Source: CAWIMX01 sp963792785
GTDB taxonomy: Bacteria > Acidobacteriota > Vicinamibacteria > Vicinamibacterales > CAVVIG01
NCBI GenBank assembly: GCA_963792785.1
Contig: CAWBXO010000004.1
Span: forward strand, 1,364,001-1,428,000
Direction of reading: 5' to 3'
DNA: 64,000 nucleotides
Made by a program: the position numbers and the translations under genes
Notes under the pieces: generated by a model
What the model was told of the DNA's origin: nothing
What the model saw: only the letters and a program-made list of their open reading frames with translations
The model's database searches: none
Part shown: one piece after another, positions 51,532 through 60,574 of the stretch
Layout: each line of letters opens with the position of its first letter
Numbering within the stretch: position 1 is the stretch's first letter

Positions 51532-52155
51532 CTAATGGTGCAGCCCCCACAGGTCAATGTCCACCGTCACGCTCGACAGCCACTCGTGCGACGTGGCGTA
51601 CGACGTGACCGTGTTACCGAAGTCGGCCCCGCTGAACCCCGTGGGGAGATAGAGCTCGTCGAAGCGGATACGGACGAGGCCCGATCGAGCGCTCGTGCCG
51701 CCGCTCACGCGCCCGGGCGTGAACGTGATCGAGATCGGCGTGACGCTGAGCCGACAGAGCGGATCGAACCCCGAGCCCGACAGGCGCAGCAGCCCGACGC
51801 CCGGGCCGACGTCCAGCGACGGGTGCACGCGGACCTGATACGTCGGCTCGAGGCGGAACGCGAACACGCGCCCGGCATCGCCGGTCACGTCGCCGAATCG
51901 CTCGCCGCTGCTCCACTGCACGCCGTACTGCAGGTTGACGATCTGCCGGATCTCGCCGGGCTCTCGGCCGCGCAGGCACGTCGCGATCACCGATCCGCTC
52001 GGAGTCTCGCGCACGCAGAACACACGGACGGAGTCGCCGACGCCCCAGAACGGCCCGGGGCCGCTCAGCTCCTGCAGGAATCCCCACCACGCGGCGTTCG
52101 CCACGCCCGGCCACATGGCAAGGCAGATCAGGAAAGCCCAGAGACGCATTCGCAT
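51532..52155 (-). CDS. Exported protein of unknown function (207 aa)
   Basis: ATG 52155 has AAGGAG 7 bases upstream and a signal peptide ('LWAFLICLAMWPGVANAAWW'). The mature protein is beta-rich with several Cys residues ('VFCVRET', 'ATCLRGREPG', 'PLCRLSV'), probably disulphide-bonded, and ends 'VDIDLWGLHH'. I do not recognise a family. It sits between a membrane kinase and the copper-binding lipoprotein, all on the minus strand. Confidence 0.7.
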   Translation of the reverse strand: MRMRLWAFLICLAMWPGVANAAWWGFLQELSGPGPFWGVGDSVRVFCVRETPSGSVIATCLRGREPGEIRQIVNLQYGVQWSSGERFGDVTGDAGRVFAFRLEPTYQVRVHPSLDVGPGVGLLRLSGSGFDPLCRLSVTPISITFTPGRVSGGTSARSGLVRIRFDELYLPTGFSGADFGNTVTSYATSHEWLSSVTVDIDLWGLHH

Positions 52156-52183
52156 CGGACACTCCTTTCGGGAGATTCCGCCG

Positions 52184-53908
52184 TTACCGTTCCGCCGGCG
52201 TGAAAATGCTTTCCACCACACCGGTCGGCGCGGCGGCCGGATCGGCACGATCGATCACGCGATTGCGTGGCGGGTCGTGATCCGGACAGAACAGCAGCCG
52301 CTCGGCGGCCGCCTCGCCGATGGCGTAGCACCGCGATCCGGCGTAGTCGACCCTCTCGAACGCGTTCTGCCACAGCACGCGGTAGGGCAGGCCGTTCATC
52401 AGGACCAGGATCAGCACCACGCCGCCCGCCACCGCGACCATGCCCGTGCGCCGGCGGCGCTGCGCCACGCGCGCCAGGATCGTCACAAACACGACGGTGA
52501 GGACGTCGAGCACGATGCCGTAGACATCCTTGTCGCGCGCGTTCTCCGGGGCGAGCAGCGCGAACCGCGCGACCGGCTCGTCGCTGATCCGGCTCGTGAA
52601 GGCCAGGATCAAGCCGAGGTGCGACCACACGACCAGGCCGATCGCGACCGCGCCGGCGGCGGCGATGGCCTGCGCCTGCGCGGCGGGCTCGCCGAAGCCC
52701 ACGCGCGCGGCGGCGTGCCTCGTTCGGGCGCCGGACGTGGTGAGCGCCCGATTGACGAACGGCGCGAGGCGGGCGAGGCGGACGAGGAACGCTCCGGCAG
52801 CGAAGACGACTGCCGACGCCGTGACGTAGAACGCGGGCGCGACGAGCGACCGCGCGCCGTACTCGAGGATCGTCGACAGCGGCTCGTGGCTGAACGGCGG
52901 CTGGCGCTGGAGCACGACGTTGAACGCCGCCGTGTTGGCCAGACCGATGAGGCCGACCGCGATCGGCCCGCCGACGGCCACTGCGGCCGCTCGCCGAGCG
53001 ACGTCCGCGCGCCAGGACCGGGGCGCCGCCCCGACAGGACGTCCGGCCTCCATCACGCCGGCCGGCGCCTCGAGCACGGCCAGCGCGCGCTCCAGCGCGC
53101 GGGCCGTCGCATACCGATCGGCCGGCTGGCGCGCGAGCGCCTTGGCGATGATCGCGGCCAGCGCGCGCGGCACCTCGGGATTCACCGCGTCGGCCGGCGG
53201 CGGCGCGCCCACCGCGATCGCCATTGCGCGGCCGATCGCGTCCCGCTCGGGATACGGCGGCCGCCCCACCGCCATCTCGAAGAGGATCACGCCCAGGCTG
53301 TAGACGTCGGAGCGCGCGTCGATCGGATCGTTGAGCAACTGCTCGGGCGACATGTACGCCGGCGTGCCGGCCGGGCCCGCCGCGCTGCCCGGCGCGAAGA
53401 GGCCGGTCGCCGTGGCCGCCGACGTCGACCCGGGGTGCGGCGCGACCTTCGCGATCCCGAAATCGAGCACCTTCACGGATCCGTCCGGCGTGAGCTGCAC
53501 GTTGCCCGGCTTCAGGTCGCGGTGAATCACGCCGTGCGCGTGCGCCGCCGCCACCGCCGAGGCGAGCTGCCCGCCGATCGCGAGCACCTCATCGATCGCG
53601 ATCCGGCCGCGCGCGAGCCGCGCGGCGAGCGTCTCGCCCGTCACGTACTCCATCACGATGAACGGCTGGCCCTCGTGCTCGACGACGTCGTAGATGGCGG
53701 CGATGTGGGGATGGCTCAGGCGCGCGGCGGCGCGGGCCTCGGCCAGGACCTGCTCGCGCAGCGCGGGCAGGTCGTCGACCGCGCGCGTGAGGCGCTTGAG
53801 CGCGACCTGGCGGTCGAGGCGGGTGTCGCGCCCGAGGAACACCTCACCCATGCCGCCGGCGCCCAGGCGGGAGATCACGCGGTAGGGCCCGACGGATGTT
53901 CCAATCAC
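52184..53908 (-). CDS. Membrane-bound Ser/Thr protein kinase (Hanks type)
   Basis: The 574-residue protein has a complete kinase domain in residues about 8-280: glycine loop 'LGAGGMGEVFLG', Lys38 ('VALK'), HRD at 129-131 ('VIHRDLKPGNVQLT'), DFG at 149-151 ('LDFGIAK') and 'GTPAYMSPEQLL'. The C-terminal half contains about six hydrophobic segments ('AVGGPIAVGLIGLANTAA', 'FYVTASAVVFAAGAFLV', 'IAAAGAVAIGLVVWSHLGLI' and others), and the extreme C-terminus is soluble. There are no PASTA repeats. A TAGAAT box lies 42 bases before the GTG start. The target is unknown. Confidence 0.92.
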   Translation of the reverse strand: MIGTSVGPYRVISRLGAGGMGEVFLGRDTRLDRQVALKRLTRAVDDLPALREQVLAEARAAARLSHPHIAAIYDVVEHEGQPFIVMEYVTGETLAARLARGRIAIDEVLAIGGQLASAVAAAHAHGVIHRDLKPGNVQLTPDGSVKVLDFGIAKVAPHPGSTSAATATGLFAPGSAAGPAGTPAYMSPEQLLNDPIDARSDVYSLGVILFEMAVGRPPYPERDAIGRAMAIAVGAPPPADAVNPEVPRALAAIIAKALARQPADRYATARALERALAVLEAPAGVMEAGRPVGAAPRSWRADVARRAAAVAVGGPIAVGLIGLANTAAFNVVLQRQPPFSHEPLSTILEYGARSLVAPAFYVTASAVVFAAGAFLVRLARLAPFVNRALTTSGARTRHAAARVGFGEPAAQAQAIAAAGAVAIGLVVWSHLGLILAFTSRISDEPVARFALLAPENARDKDVYGIVLDVLTVVFVTILARVAQRRRRTGMVAVAGGVVLILVLMNGLPYRVLWQNAFERVDYAGSRCYAIGEAAAERLLFCPDHDPPRNRVIDRADPAAAPTGVVESIFTPAER

Positions 53909-54002
53909 CCTGACGCTCGCGCTCGGACGGCCGCCGGATTCGACGGCGGCATTCTATCAGGGGTTCACGAGCCCAATCGCGAAAACCGGTGCCGGATCGC
54001 GG

Positions 54003-54371
54003 TTACGACTTCCCGGCGGGGCTGGCGGGGCACAGGCCCATCGCCTCGGTGATCGCTATCACTTGCAGCTCCGGTGCATCCTCGGTGCCCGCGAGGCGCG
54101 CGGACACGTCGGCGCGCTTGCCGGAGAGGCCGCGCAGCCGCTCGGGATCCACCTGCTTCAGCGTGAACGTCCGGTCGGGCGAGTCGTTCACTCCAGGGGA
54201 GGCGGCAATCACTTTCACCCCGTGCAGCACGTAGCCGCCCCCGGCTGGCGCCACGCACCCCTCGAGATGGATCTTCCGGTCGGCGGGGGCGCCGGCCTGC
54301 GCCTGCAGGGCGACGCCGAGACCCAGCGCGATGCCGAGCGTTCCGCTGACGATGCACCATTTGTTCAACAT
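54003..54371 (-). CDS. Small exported protein of unknown function (122 aa)
   Basis: ATG 54371 follows GGAGGG and gives a 122-residue protein with a signal peptide ('LNKWCIVSGTLGIALGLGVALQAQA', in part). The mature part has 'KIHLEGCVAPAGGGYVLHGV', 'RTFTLKQVDPERLRGLSGKR' and 'DVSARLAGTEDAPELQVIAI'. This pattern of a G-C-V motif followed by an OB-like strand set is common in small secreted acidobacterial proteins of unknown role. It is divergent from the MFS transporter gene. Confidence 0.72.
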   Translation of the reverse strand: MLNKWCIVSGTLGIALGLGVALQAQAGAPADRKIHLEGCVAPAGGGYVLHGVKVIAASPGVNDSPDRTFTLKQVDPERLRGLSGKRADVSARLAGTEDAPELQVIAITEAMGLCPASPAGKS

Positions 54372-54474
54372 CGATGACCCTCCTACACGCTCCTTCACCG
54401 GATCCTACGGCGATCTTTTGCTCGTTGTCGAGTATCGACGGGCGGATGCCGTACGCGATGGGCGGCCACTGCGC

Positions 54475-54480
54475 TATCCT
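54475..54480 (+). promoter_or_regulatory. Possible leaderless-type -10 element
   Basis: TATCCT ends 7 bases before the ATG at 54488 of the MFS transporter, with no Shine-Dalgarno sequence in between. Confidence 0.35.
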
Positions 54481-54487
54481 ACGCGCC

Positions 54488-55783
54488 ATGTCGTCAACGA
54501 CCGCGCTCGCCCAGCCGACGCCGCTCACCAGCAACCAGGTCCGGGGCTTCTGGGCGGCCTGGGGCGGCTGGGCGCTGGACGGCATGGACTCCTTTATTTA
54601 TGCCCTCGTCCTCGTGCCCGCGATGACCGAGCTGCTCCCGCGCTCGGGGATCGAGGCCACGCCGGCCAACGTCAGCTTCTACGGCAGCGTGCTGTTCGCG
54701 CTTTTCCTCATCGGCTGGGGCCTCTCGATGGCGTGGGGCCCGATCGCCGACCGGTTCGGGCGCGTCCGCACGCTGATGCTCACGATCCTCTGCTACTCGA
54801 TTTTCACGTTCCTGAGCGCGGTGGCCATGAACATCTGGCAGCTCGCGCTGCTGCGCCTGCTCGCCGGCGTCGGCATCGGCGGCGAGTGGGCGATGGGCGG
54901 CACGTTCGTCGCCGAGGAATGGCCCGAGGACCGGCGCAAGACCGGCGCCGGCTACATGCACACGGGCTACTACTTCGGCTTCTTCCTCGCCGCGATCGCC
55001 AACTTCACCATCGGCGCGTCGTTCGGCTGGCGCTGGATGTTCGCGCTCGGCGGCCTGCCCGCGCTGCTCATCACCTTCATCCGCTACGGCGTGCACGAGT
55101 CGAAGGCGTTCGAGCACACCGCCGCGGTCGCGCGCCCGTCGATGGGCCAGGCGTTCGCGCAGCTCTTCACGCCCCGGTACGCGCGCCGGACGATCCTGAA
55201 CTCGATCTACCTGCTGATCTCGATCGTCGGCCTGTGGGCAGGCTCGGTCTACGTGCCGACGTCGGTCACGCAGCTCGCCGTGCGCGCCGGCTACGCCGCC
55301 GCCCCCGCCGCGCGCCTCGCCTCGTACGGCACGATGCTGCTGTCGGTCGGCACCATCGTCGGCTGCGTGATGCTGCCGCCGATGGCCGAGGCGATCGGCC
55401 GCCGCGCCACGCTCGCCGTGTTCTTCTTCCTGATGTTCGTCTCGGTCGCGCTGGGCTTCGGCTACATCTTCTATCTCGCCGAGGGCGCGCTCTTCTGGTT
55501 CTTCGTGAACCTCTTCGTGCTCGGCCTGGGCGGCGCGAACTTCGCGATGTACACGCTCTGGCTGCCCGAGCAGTACCCCACCTCGTGCCGCGCCAGCGCG
55601 TTCGCCTTCGCGACGTCGGTCGGCCGCTTCGCGGGCGCCGGGATCACGTTCCTCGTGGGCGCCGGCATCTCGGCGTACGGCTCGCTCGGCGTGCCGGTGG
55701 CGTGGACCGCGGTCGCCTTCGCGATCGGCATCCTGCTGCTCCCGTTCGGCGAGGAGACGACCGGGAAACCGCTCCCGAACTGA
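54488..55783 (+). CDS. MFS transporter (metabolite:H+ symporter-like)
   Basis: The 431-residue protein has twelve hydrophobic segments and MFS signatures: 'GPIADRFGRVRTLM' between helices 2 and 3, 'LRLLAGVGIGGEWAMGGTFVAEEW' (in parts) at helices 4-5, and 'LWLPEQYPTSCRASAFAF' in the C-terminal half. This resembles the sugar-acid and aromatic/carboxylate proton symporters (SHS/AAHS type). Substrate is unknown. It lies 4 kb from the purine operon on the opposite strand, so import of a purine or its product is only a possibility. Start ATG 54488 was chosen over an upstream ATG that lacks support. Confidence 0.9.
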   Translation: MSSTTALAQPTPLTSNQVRGFWAAWGGWALDGMDSFIYALVLVPAMTELLPRSGIEATPANVSFYGSVLFALFLIGWGLSMAWGPIADRFGRVRTLMLTILCYSIFTFLSAVAMNIWQLALLRLLAGVGIGGEWAMGGTFVAEEWPEDRRKTGAGYMHTGYYFGFFLAAIANFTIGASFGWRWMFALGGLPALLITFIRYGVHESKAFEHTAAVARPSMGQAFAQLFTPRYARRTILNSIYLLISIVGLWAGSVYVPTSVTQLAVRAGYAAAPAARLASYGTMLLSVGTIVGCVMLPPMAEAIGRRATLAVFFFLMFVSVALGFGYIFYLAEGALFWFFVNLFVLGLGGANFAMYTLWLPEQYPTSCRASAFAFATSVGRFAGAGITFLVGAGISAYGSLGVPVAWTAVAFAIGILLLPFGEETTGKPLPN

Positions 55784-55818
55784 ACTCCGCACCCCGAACC
55801 CCGCGCCCCGAACCTCGC

Positions 55819-55824
55819 TATACT
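55819..55824 (+). promoter_or_regulatory. -10 element of the VWFA-related gene
   Basis: TATACT is placed so that transcription would start near 55831, leaving a short leader containing GAGAGGA as Shine-Dalgarno sequence before ATG 55857. No convincing -35 was seen. Confidence 0.35.
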
Positions 55825-55856
55825 GATTCCTGCCACCGCCTGCCCGAGAGGATCCG

Positions 55857-57896
55857 ATGAAGCGTGCCGGAACCCTGGGCGTCGCCGCCATCGCCGCCGC
55901 GGTCATCGCCACCGCGCTCATCGCCGCCCTCGCCGCGCAAGGCCAGGACCAGCCGCAGCCGACCTTCCGCACCGAGGCCAACTACGTCCGCGTGGACGTG
56001 TTCCCCACGCGCGACGGCGTGGCCGTGCCCGACCTCGGCAAGGACGACTTCGAGATCCTCGACGAGGGCGTACCGCAGACGATCGATCAGTTCGAGCGCG
56101 TCCTGATTCCCGGCAACGTCCCGCAGGCGGCGCGGCGCGAGCCCTCGACCGCCGCCGAGTCGCGGCAGATGCTCGAGGACGCGCGCGCGCGCGTGCTCGC
56201 GGTGTTCTTCGACACGCCGCACGTCGACCTCAATTCGTCGCGCCGCATCGGTCAGCCGCTCGTCGATCTCCTCGAGCGCCATCTCGGCGCCGACGACATG
56301 GTCGGCCTCATGACGCCGGACATGCGCGCGACCGACGTGACGTTCGCGCGGCGGACGACCGCCGTCGAGCGCGTGCTGGCGCGCGACTGGTGGGGCGATC
56401 GCGATCGGCTCGACACGGGCGACCCGGTCGAGGAAAAGATCAAGGCGTGCTATCCCCCGGGCGCGCCCGGCACGACGGGCGCGGCGGGACAGGAACTCAT
56501 CGACCGATACCGCGAGCAGAAGACGCTCGCCGCGCTCGAAGATCTCGTGCAGTTCGTCGGCGGCGTCCGCGACGAGCGCAAGGCGATTCTCGTGATTACG
56601 AGCGGCTGGCGGCTGTTCGGGCCGACCTCCGCGATCTCGGGGCCCGACAATCCGCCGCCTCCGCCGCCGATCGGAACCGATCCTCTGACGGGTCGCCTGG
56701 CGACGCGCCCGCCCTACTCGGTCACCGCGCAGGATTGCGAGTCGACCCGGATGGCGCTGACCTCGATCGACTCGCCGGAACAGTTCCGGCGCCTTCTGGC
56801 CGAGGCCAATCGCGCCAACGCCTCGTTCTATCCGGTCGATCCGCAGGGTCTCGCGGCGTTCGACTCGCCGCTCGGTCCCAATCCCCCACCGCCGCCAGCG
56901 GTCGACGCCGCGCGCCTGCGCGAGCGCAATTTCAACCTGCGTACGCTGGCCAACGACACGGACGGCCTGGCCGTCGTCGGCACCAACAATCTGTCCGCAG
57001 GCTTCGATCGCATCGTCGCGGACCTCTCGTCGTACTACCTGATCGGCTACTACGCCACGAACGTGAAGATGGACGGCCGGTTCCACAAGATCACCGTGCG
57101 CGTGAAGCGTCCCGGCGTGTCCGTCCGCGCCCGCTCCGGGTATCTCGCGCCGTCGCCCGAGGAGGTCGCCGCCGCGCTGCGCGCCGCGGCCGCGCCGGCG
57201 GCGCCCGAACCCGACGCCGCGGCGGCCGCCGTCGACGATGCGCTCGGCGTCCTGGCGCGCGCCGACGTCGACGAACCGCTGCGCGTGCACGCCGCGACCG
57301 CGCCCGGGGGCGGCGCCGCGTGGATTGTCGGCGAGGTGGGATCGAACACGGCCTGGTCTGGCGGCGCGCAACTGGATGCGATCGTCACCACGGCAGATGG
57401 CGACACGGTCGGCGCCGTGCGCGGGCGCATCGAGCCGGGCGCGCGCGCCATCGTCTTGCCATTTCAGCCGTCCGAGGCCATGGCCCCGGGTGAATATCGC
57501 GTGAGCATTCGCGCGCGGGCGCTCGCCGGCGGAGACACCGCGGGCGGCGACGCGCGCATGGACGTGGCGGCCGGGCGCGCCTCGGGCGCAATCGTGTTCC
57601 GCCGCGGGCCGTCCACCGGCAATCGCGACGCCGCGACGGCCGATTTCCGCTTCCGGAGAAACGAGCGCATCCGCGTCGAGGTTCCTGGCATGGGCGCCTC
57701 GACACCGGACGCGCGGCTCCTCGATCGCCACGGCGCGCCGCTGCCCGTGCCCGTCACGCCCGGCGCGCGCGAGGCCGACGGCACCGCGTGGGGCACGGCG
57801 GAAGTCGCGCTCGCGCCCCTCGCGCCCGGCGACTACCTGATCGAGATGGGAAGCGGCAGCGGCCGCGTGCTCACGGCGTTTCGATTGGTGAGATAG
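55857..57896 (+). CDS. Secreted VWFA-related domain protein (acidobacterial type)
   Basis: The 679-residue protein has a signal peptide (about 1-27) followed by 'FRTEANYVRVDVFPTRDGVAVPDLGKDDFEILDEG' (in parts), the start of the VWFA-related domain abundant in Acidobacteria. The A-domain includes 'VLAVFFDTPHVDLNSSRRIG' at the MIDAS position and 'LSSYYLIGYYATNVKMDGRFHKITVRVKR' (in parts) at its end. The C-terminal 250 residues are beta-rich Ig-like and Ala-rich. A role in adhesion or cell-surface assembly is assumed for the family but not proven. Confidence 0.9.
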   Translation: MKRAGTLGVAAIAAAVIATALIAALAAQGQDQPQPTFRTEANYVRVDVFPTRDGVAVPDLGKDDFEILDEGVPQTIDQFERVLIPGNVPQAARREPSTAAESRQMLEDARARVLAVFFDTPHVDLNSSRRIGQPLVDLLERHLGADDMVGLMTPDMRATDVTFARRTTAVERVLARDWWGDRDRLDTGDPVEEKIKACYPPGAPGTTGAAGQELIDRYREQKTLAALEDLVQFVGGVRDERKAILVITSGWRLFGPTSAISGPDNPPPPPPIGTDPLTGRLATRPPYSVTAQDCESTRMALTSIDSPEQFRRLLAEANRANASFYPVDPQGLAAFDSPLGPNPPPPPAVDAARLRERNFNLRTLANDTDGLAVVGTNNLSAGFDRIVADLSSYYLIGYYATNVKMDGRFHKITVRVKRPGVSVRARSGYLAPSPEEVAAALRAAAAPAAPEPDAAAAAVDDALGVLARADVDEPLRVHAATAPGGGAAWIVGEVGSNTAWSGGAQLDAIVTTADGDTVGAVRGRIEPGARAIVLPFQPSEAMAPGEYRVSIRARALAGGDTAGGDARMDVAAGRASGAIVFRRGPSTGNRDAATADFRFRRNERIRVEVPGMGASTPDARLLDRHGAPLPVPVTPGAREADGTAWGTAEVALAPLAPGDYLIEMGSGSGRVLTAFRLVR

Positions 57897-57916
57897 CAGC
57901 GTCGCAGCGTGATTTA

Positions 57917-57990
57917 ACCCACCCGACCCACCCGACCCACCCGACCTCCCCACCCGACCCACCCGACCTACCCGACCTACCCGCCCTACC
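57917..57990. repeat. C-rich 9-bp tandem repeat between convergent genes
   Basis: About eight copies of ACCCACCCG and close variants (ACCTACCCG, one with an extra base) start 21 bases after the VWFA stop and run into the stop codon of modC (57986-57988). On the minus strand it is a run of GGGT/GGG groups that could form G-quadruplexes in the modC 3' end. The unit is nine bases long and shows copy-type drift. Confidence 0.9.
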
Positions 57991-59071
57991 TGGCGACCAG
58001 ATGAATCGCCGTCGCCTTCACCGCGGCGACGACCGGTGAACCCGGCGCGAGGGCCATCTCTTCCCGGGCGTTCCGCGTGATGGTCGCGACGAGCGGGAAC
58101 CCGCAGTCGATCGTCACGCGCTCGACGACGCCGTCGGCGTCGATGCGGACGACCCGGCCGGACAGATGATTGCGCGCGCTGGCGGTCGCCGAGGCGGCCG
58201 CCTCGAGCACCACGTCCTCGGCGCGAATGCACGCGAACACCTCGGCCCCGGCGCGCTCGGCGCCGGTATCGGCCGCGCGCAAGAGCGCGCCGCCCACGCG
58301 CAGATCGAGCAGCCCGTCCTCCGCGCGCTCGATCCGCGCTGGCAGCACCGACTCGACACCCACCGATCGCGCCACCACGAGATCGGCCGGCCGCCGGAAC
58401 ACCTCGGCGACCGGCGCCACCTGCCGCACGCCGCCGTCCGCGATCACGGCCATCTGATCGCACAGGGCGATCGCGTCCGTCCGATCGTGCGTGACGAGCA
58501 CGGCGGGAATCCGCAGGCGATCCACGAGTGCCCGGAGCAGGCCGCGCAGCCGGGCGCGCGTCGGCTCGTCGAGGCCGGCGAACGGTTCGTCGAGCAGCAG
58601 CAGCCGCGGTCCGGCCGCGAGCGCGCGCGCGAGGGCGACCCGCTGCGCCTGCCCGCCGGACAGCTCGCGCGGATGGCGGCCGCCGAAGCCGTCCAGTTCG
58701 ACGAACGTCAGCAGCTCGTCGGCCGGCGGGCCGCCGGCCGCGCCGGCCCCGCCGTGCTTCCAGTACTCGATGTTCCCGCGCACGGTGAGGTGCGGAAAGA
58801 GCGCCGGCGTCTGCGAGACGTAGCCGACGCGGCGCGCCTGCGGCTCGACCCACAGGCCCTCGTCGAACCACGTGTCGGCGCCGAACGCGAGGCGCCCGCG
58901 ATCGGGACGCGTGAGGCCCGCGATCGCGCGCACGACGGTCGTCTTGCCCGCGCCCGACGGCCCGAAGAGGGCGAGCACCGATCCGCCGGGCAGCGCCGCG
59001 CGGAAATCGGCCGCGACGACCGCTCCGCTCGCGAACCGCTTCTCGATCGCGACTACGAGCTCATCGGCCAT
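57986..59071 (-). CDS. modC: Molybdate ABC transporter ATP-binding protein
   Basis: ATG 59071 gives 361 residues. The ATPase has Walker A 'GPSGAGKTTV', signature 'LSGGQAQRV' and Walker B 'LLLLDEPFAGLD'. A C-terminal TOBE/MOP-like domain ('SARNHLSGRVVRIDADGVVE', 'GSPVVAAVKATAIHLVAR') binds oxyanion and senses molybdate. It overlaps modB by 19 bases. The transporter supplies molybdenum for the two hydroxylases in the operon at 34.5-50.5 kb. That link is inference from co-location within about 8 kb. Confidence 0.93.
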   Translation of the reverse strand: MADELVVAIEKRFASGAVVAADFRAALPGGSVLALFGPSGAGKTTVVRAIAGLTRPDRGRLAFGADTWFDEGLWVEPQARRVGYVSQTPALFPHLTVRGNIEYWKHGGAGAAGGPPADELLTFVELDGFGGRHPRELSGGQAQRVALARALAAGPRLLLLDEPFAGLDEPTRARLRGLLRALVDRLRIPAVLVTHDRTDAIALCDQMAVIADGGVRQVAPVAEVFRRPADLVVARSVGVESVLPARIERAEDGLLDLRVGGALLRAADTGAERAGAEVFACIRAEDVVLEAAASATASARNHLSGRVVRIDADGVVERVTIDCGFPLVATITRNAREEMALAPGSPVVAAVKATAIHLVAR

Positions 59072-59730
59072 ACGGCCCACACCGATCGCTGCAGCGCATA
59101 GGTGATCGACAGGATGACGAACGACACGACGAGCAGCGCGAGCGACGTCACCCACGCGGCGTGATAGTCGAGCGCCTGCACGCTGTCGTAGATCGAGATC
59201 GCAATCGTGCGTGTCGTGCCCGGGATGTTGCCGCCCACCATCAGCACCACGCCGAACTCACCGAGCGTGTGCGCGAAGCTGAGCACCATGCCCGTGACGA
59301 TGCCGCGCGCCGACAGCGGCAGCACGACGCGGCGGAACGTCGCGCCCCGCGAGACCCCGAGCGACCACGACGCTTCGAGCAGCCGCCGATCCACCGACGC
59401 GAACGCCGCGCTGAACGGCTGCACGGCGAACGGCAGGCTGTAGATCACCGACGCCACCAGCAGCCCCCAGAACGTGAACGGGAGCGCCGGCCCGCCCAGC
59501 GCGTCGACGAGGCGGCCGATCGGGCTCGCCGATCCGATCGAGACGAGGATGTAGAAGCCGAGCACCGTGGGCGGCAGCACGAGCGGCATCGCCACGACGG
59601 CCTCGACCAGGAACTTCCAGCGGCGCGTCGAGAACGCGGTCCAGTACGCGATCGGCATGCCCACGACGACGAGCACCGCCATCGTCGCCAGCGACAGGCG
59701 GAGGCTCACGCCCACGGCCGTCCAGTCCAT
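59053..59730 (-). CDS. modB: Molybdate ABC transporter permease
   Basis: The 225-residue permease has five hydrophobic helices and the cytoplasmic EAA loop 'LEASWSLGVSRGATFRRVVLP', which contacts ModC. The N-terminal 'SLRLSLATMAVLVVVGMPIA' and 'AMPLVLPPTVLGFYIL' are typical of ModB. It ends inside the modC start and follows modA by three bases. Confidence 0.94.
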   Translation of the reverse strand: MDWTAVGVSLRLSLATMAVLVVVGMPIAYWTAFSTRRWKFLVEAVVAMPLVLPPTVLGFYILVSIGSASPIGRLVDALGGPALPFTFWGLLVASVIYSLPFAVQPFSAAFASVDRRLLEASWSLGVSRGATFRRVVLPLSARGIVTGMVLSFAHTLGEFGVVLMVGGNIPGTTRTIAISIYDSVQALDYHAAWVTSLALLVVSFVILSITYALQRSVWAVWPMSS

Positions 59731-59733
59731 GCG

Positions 59734-60558
59734 CTAGTCCTCCACCATCGACCTGTCCGCCGTAGCCTGGGCGAAGGTGGAGAAGCCGAAGCGCCGGAGG
59801 ATCGCGCGGCCCGCGTCGCCCTGCAGAAAGGCGGTGAAGGCGCGCGCCGCGTCGGGATCGCCCGCCGACTTCAGGATCGTCCCGCCCTGCTCCATCCGCG
59901 GGTAGAGGTCGAGCGGCACCTCCCAGTACCGGCCGTCGCCCACGACGGTCGGCGCCATCGCGAGCGAGAGCGCGACGATGCCCGCGGCGGCCGAGCCGCT
60001 CTGCGCGAACTGCATCGTCTGCGAGACGTTCTCGCCGAGCACGAGCTTGGGCCTGACCCAATCGAGCACGCCGGCCGAGGCGAGCGCCGCTTCAGCCGCG
60101 CGGCCGTACGGCGCGTGTTCCGGGTTCGCGATCGCGACGTGCGCGACGGACGGATCGAGCAGGACGCCGAAGCCGCGGCTGACGTCGAGGGACGAGTCGT
60201 TCCGCACCCACAGCACGATGCGGCCGACCGCATAAGTAAAGGTGGACCCCGCGAGCGTCAGGCCCTCGTCGTCGAGCTGGCGCGGATAGGAGACGTCGGC
60301 GGAGAGGAACACGTCGTACGGCGCGCCGCGCTGGAGCTGCGCGTAGTACGTCCCCGAGGATCCGTACGAGACGGCCACATCCACGTCCGCGTGATCCGCC
60401 TCGAACGCCGCGACAATCTCCTCGAGCGCGAAGCGGAGGTCGGCCGCGGCGGCCACGCGGACGGTCCGCGGGGGACGGGCCGGAGCGCCGGGACCGCCGC
60501 AGCTTGCCGCGGCGATCGACACGGCCAGGGCCGCCACGACGGCCGCGAGGGGCTTCAC
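59734..60558 (-). CDS. modA: Molybdate-binding lipoprotein
   Basis: The 274-residue solute-binding protein has a lipoprotein signal ending 'IAAASCGG' and the ModA core: 'TVRVAAAADLRFALEEIVAAF', 'VAVSYGSSGTYYAQLQRGAP' and 'YDVFLSADVSYPRQLDDEGL'. The oxyanion site is formed by the Ser residues in 'YGSSG' and the downstream 'LGENVSQTMQFAQSG'. GTG codons at 60573 and 60558 and a TTG at 60591 are possible starts. I chose 60558 because the upstream codons run into an inverted repeat that looks like an operator. Confidence 0.9.
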   Translation of the reverse strand: MKPLAAVVAALAVSIAAASCGGPGAPARPPRTVRVAAAADLRFALEEIVAAFEADHADVDVAVSYGSSGTYYAQLQRGAPYDVFLSADVSYPRQLDDEGLTLAGSTFTYAVGRIVLWVRNDSSLDVSRGFGVLLDPSVAHVAIANPEHAPYGRAAEAALASAGVLDWVRPKLVLGENVSQTMQFAQSGSAAAGIVALSLAMAPTVVGDGRYWEVPLDLYPRMEQGGTILKSAGDPDAARAFTAFLQGDAGRAILRRFGFSTFAQATADRSMVED

Positions 60559-60574
60559 AGGATGGCACTTCACA

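Noticed and set aside
55818..58871. A long minus-strand open frame opposite the VWFA gene that runs through the C-rich repeat
   Set aside because: It only stays open because of GC bias and the 9-bp repeat. Neither its N- nor C-terminus matches a gene start or family; the real genes there are VWFA (+) and modC (-).
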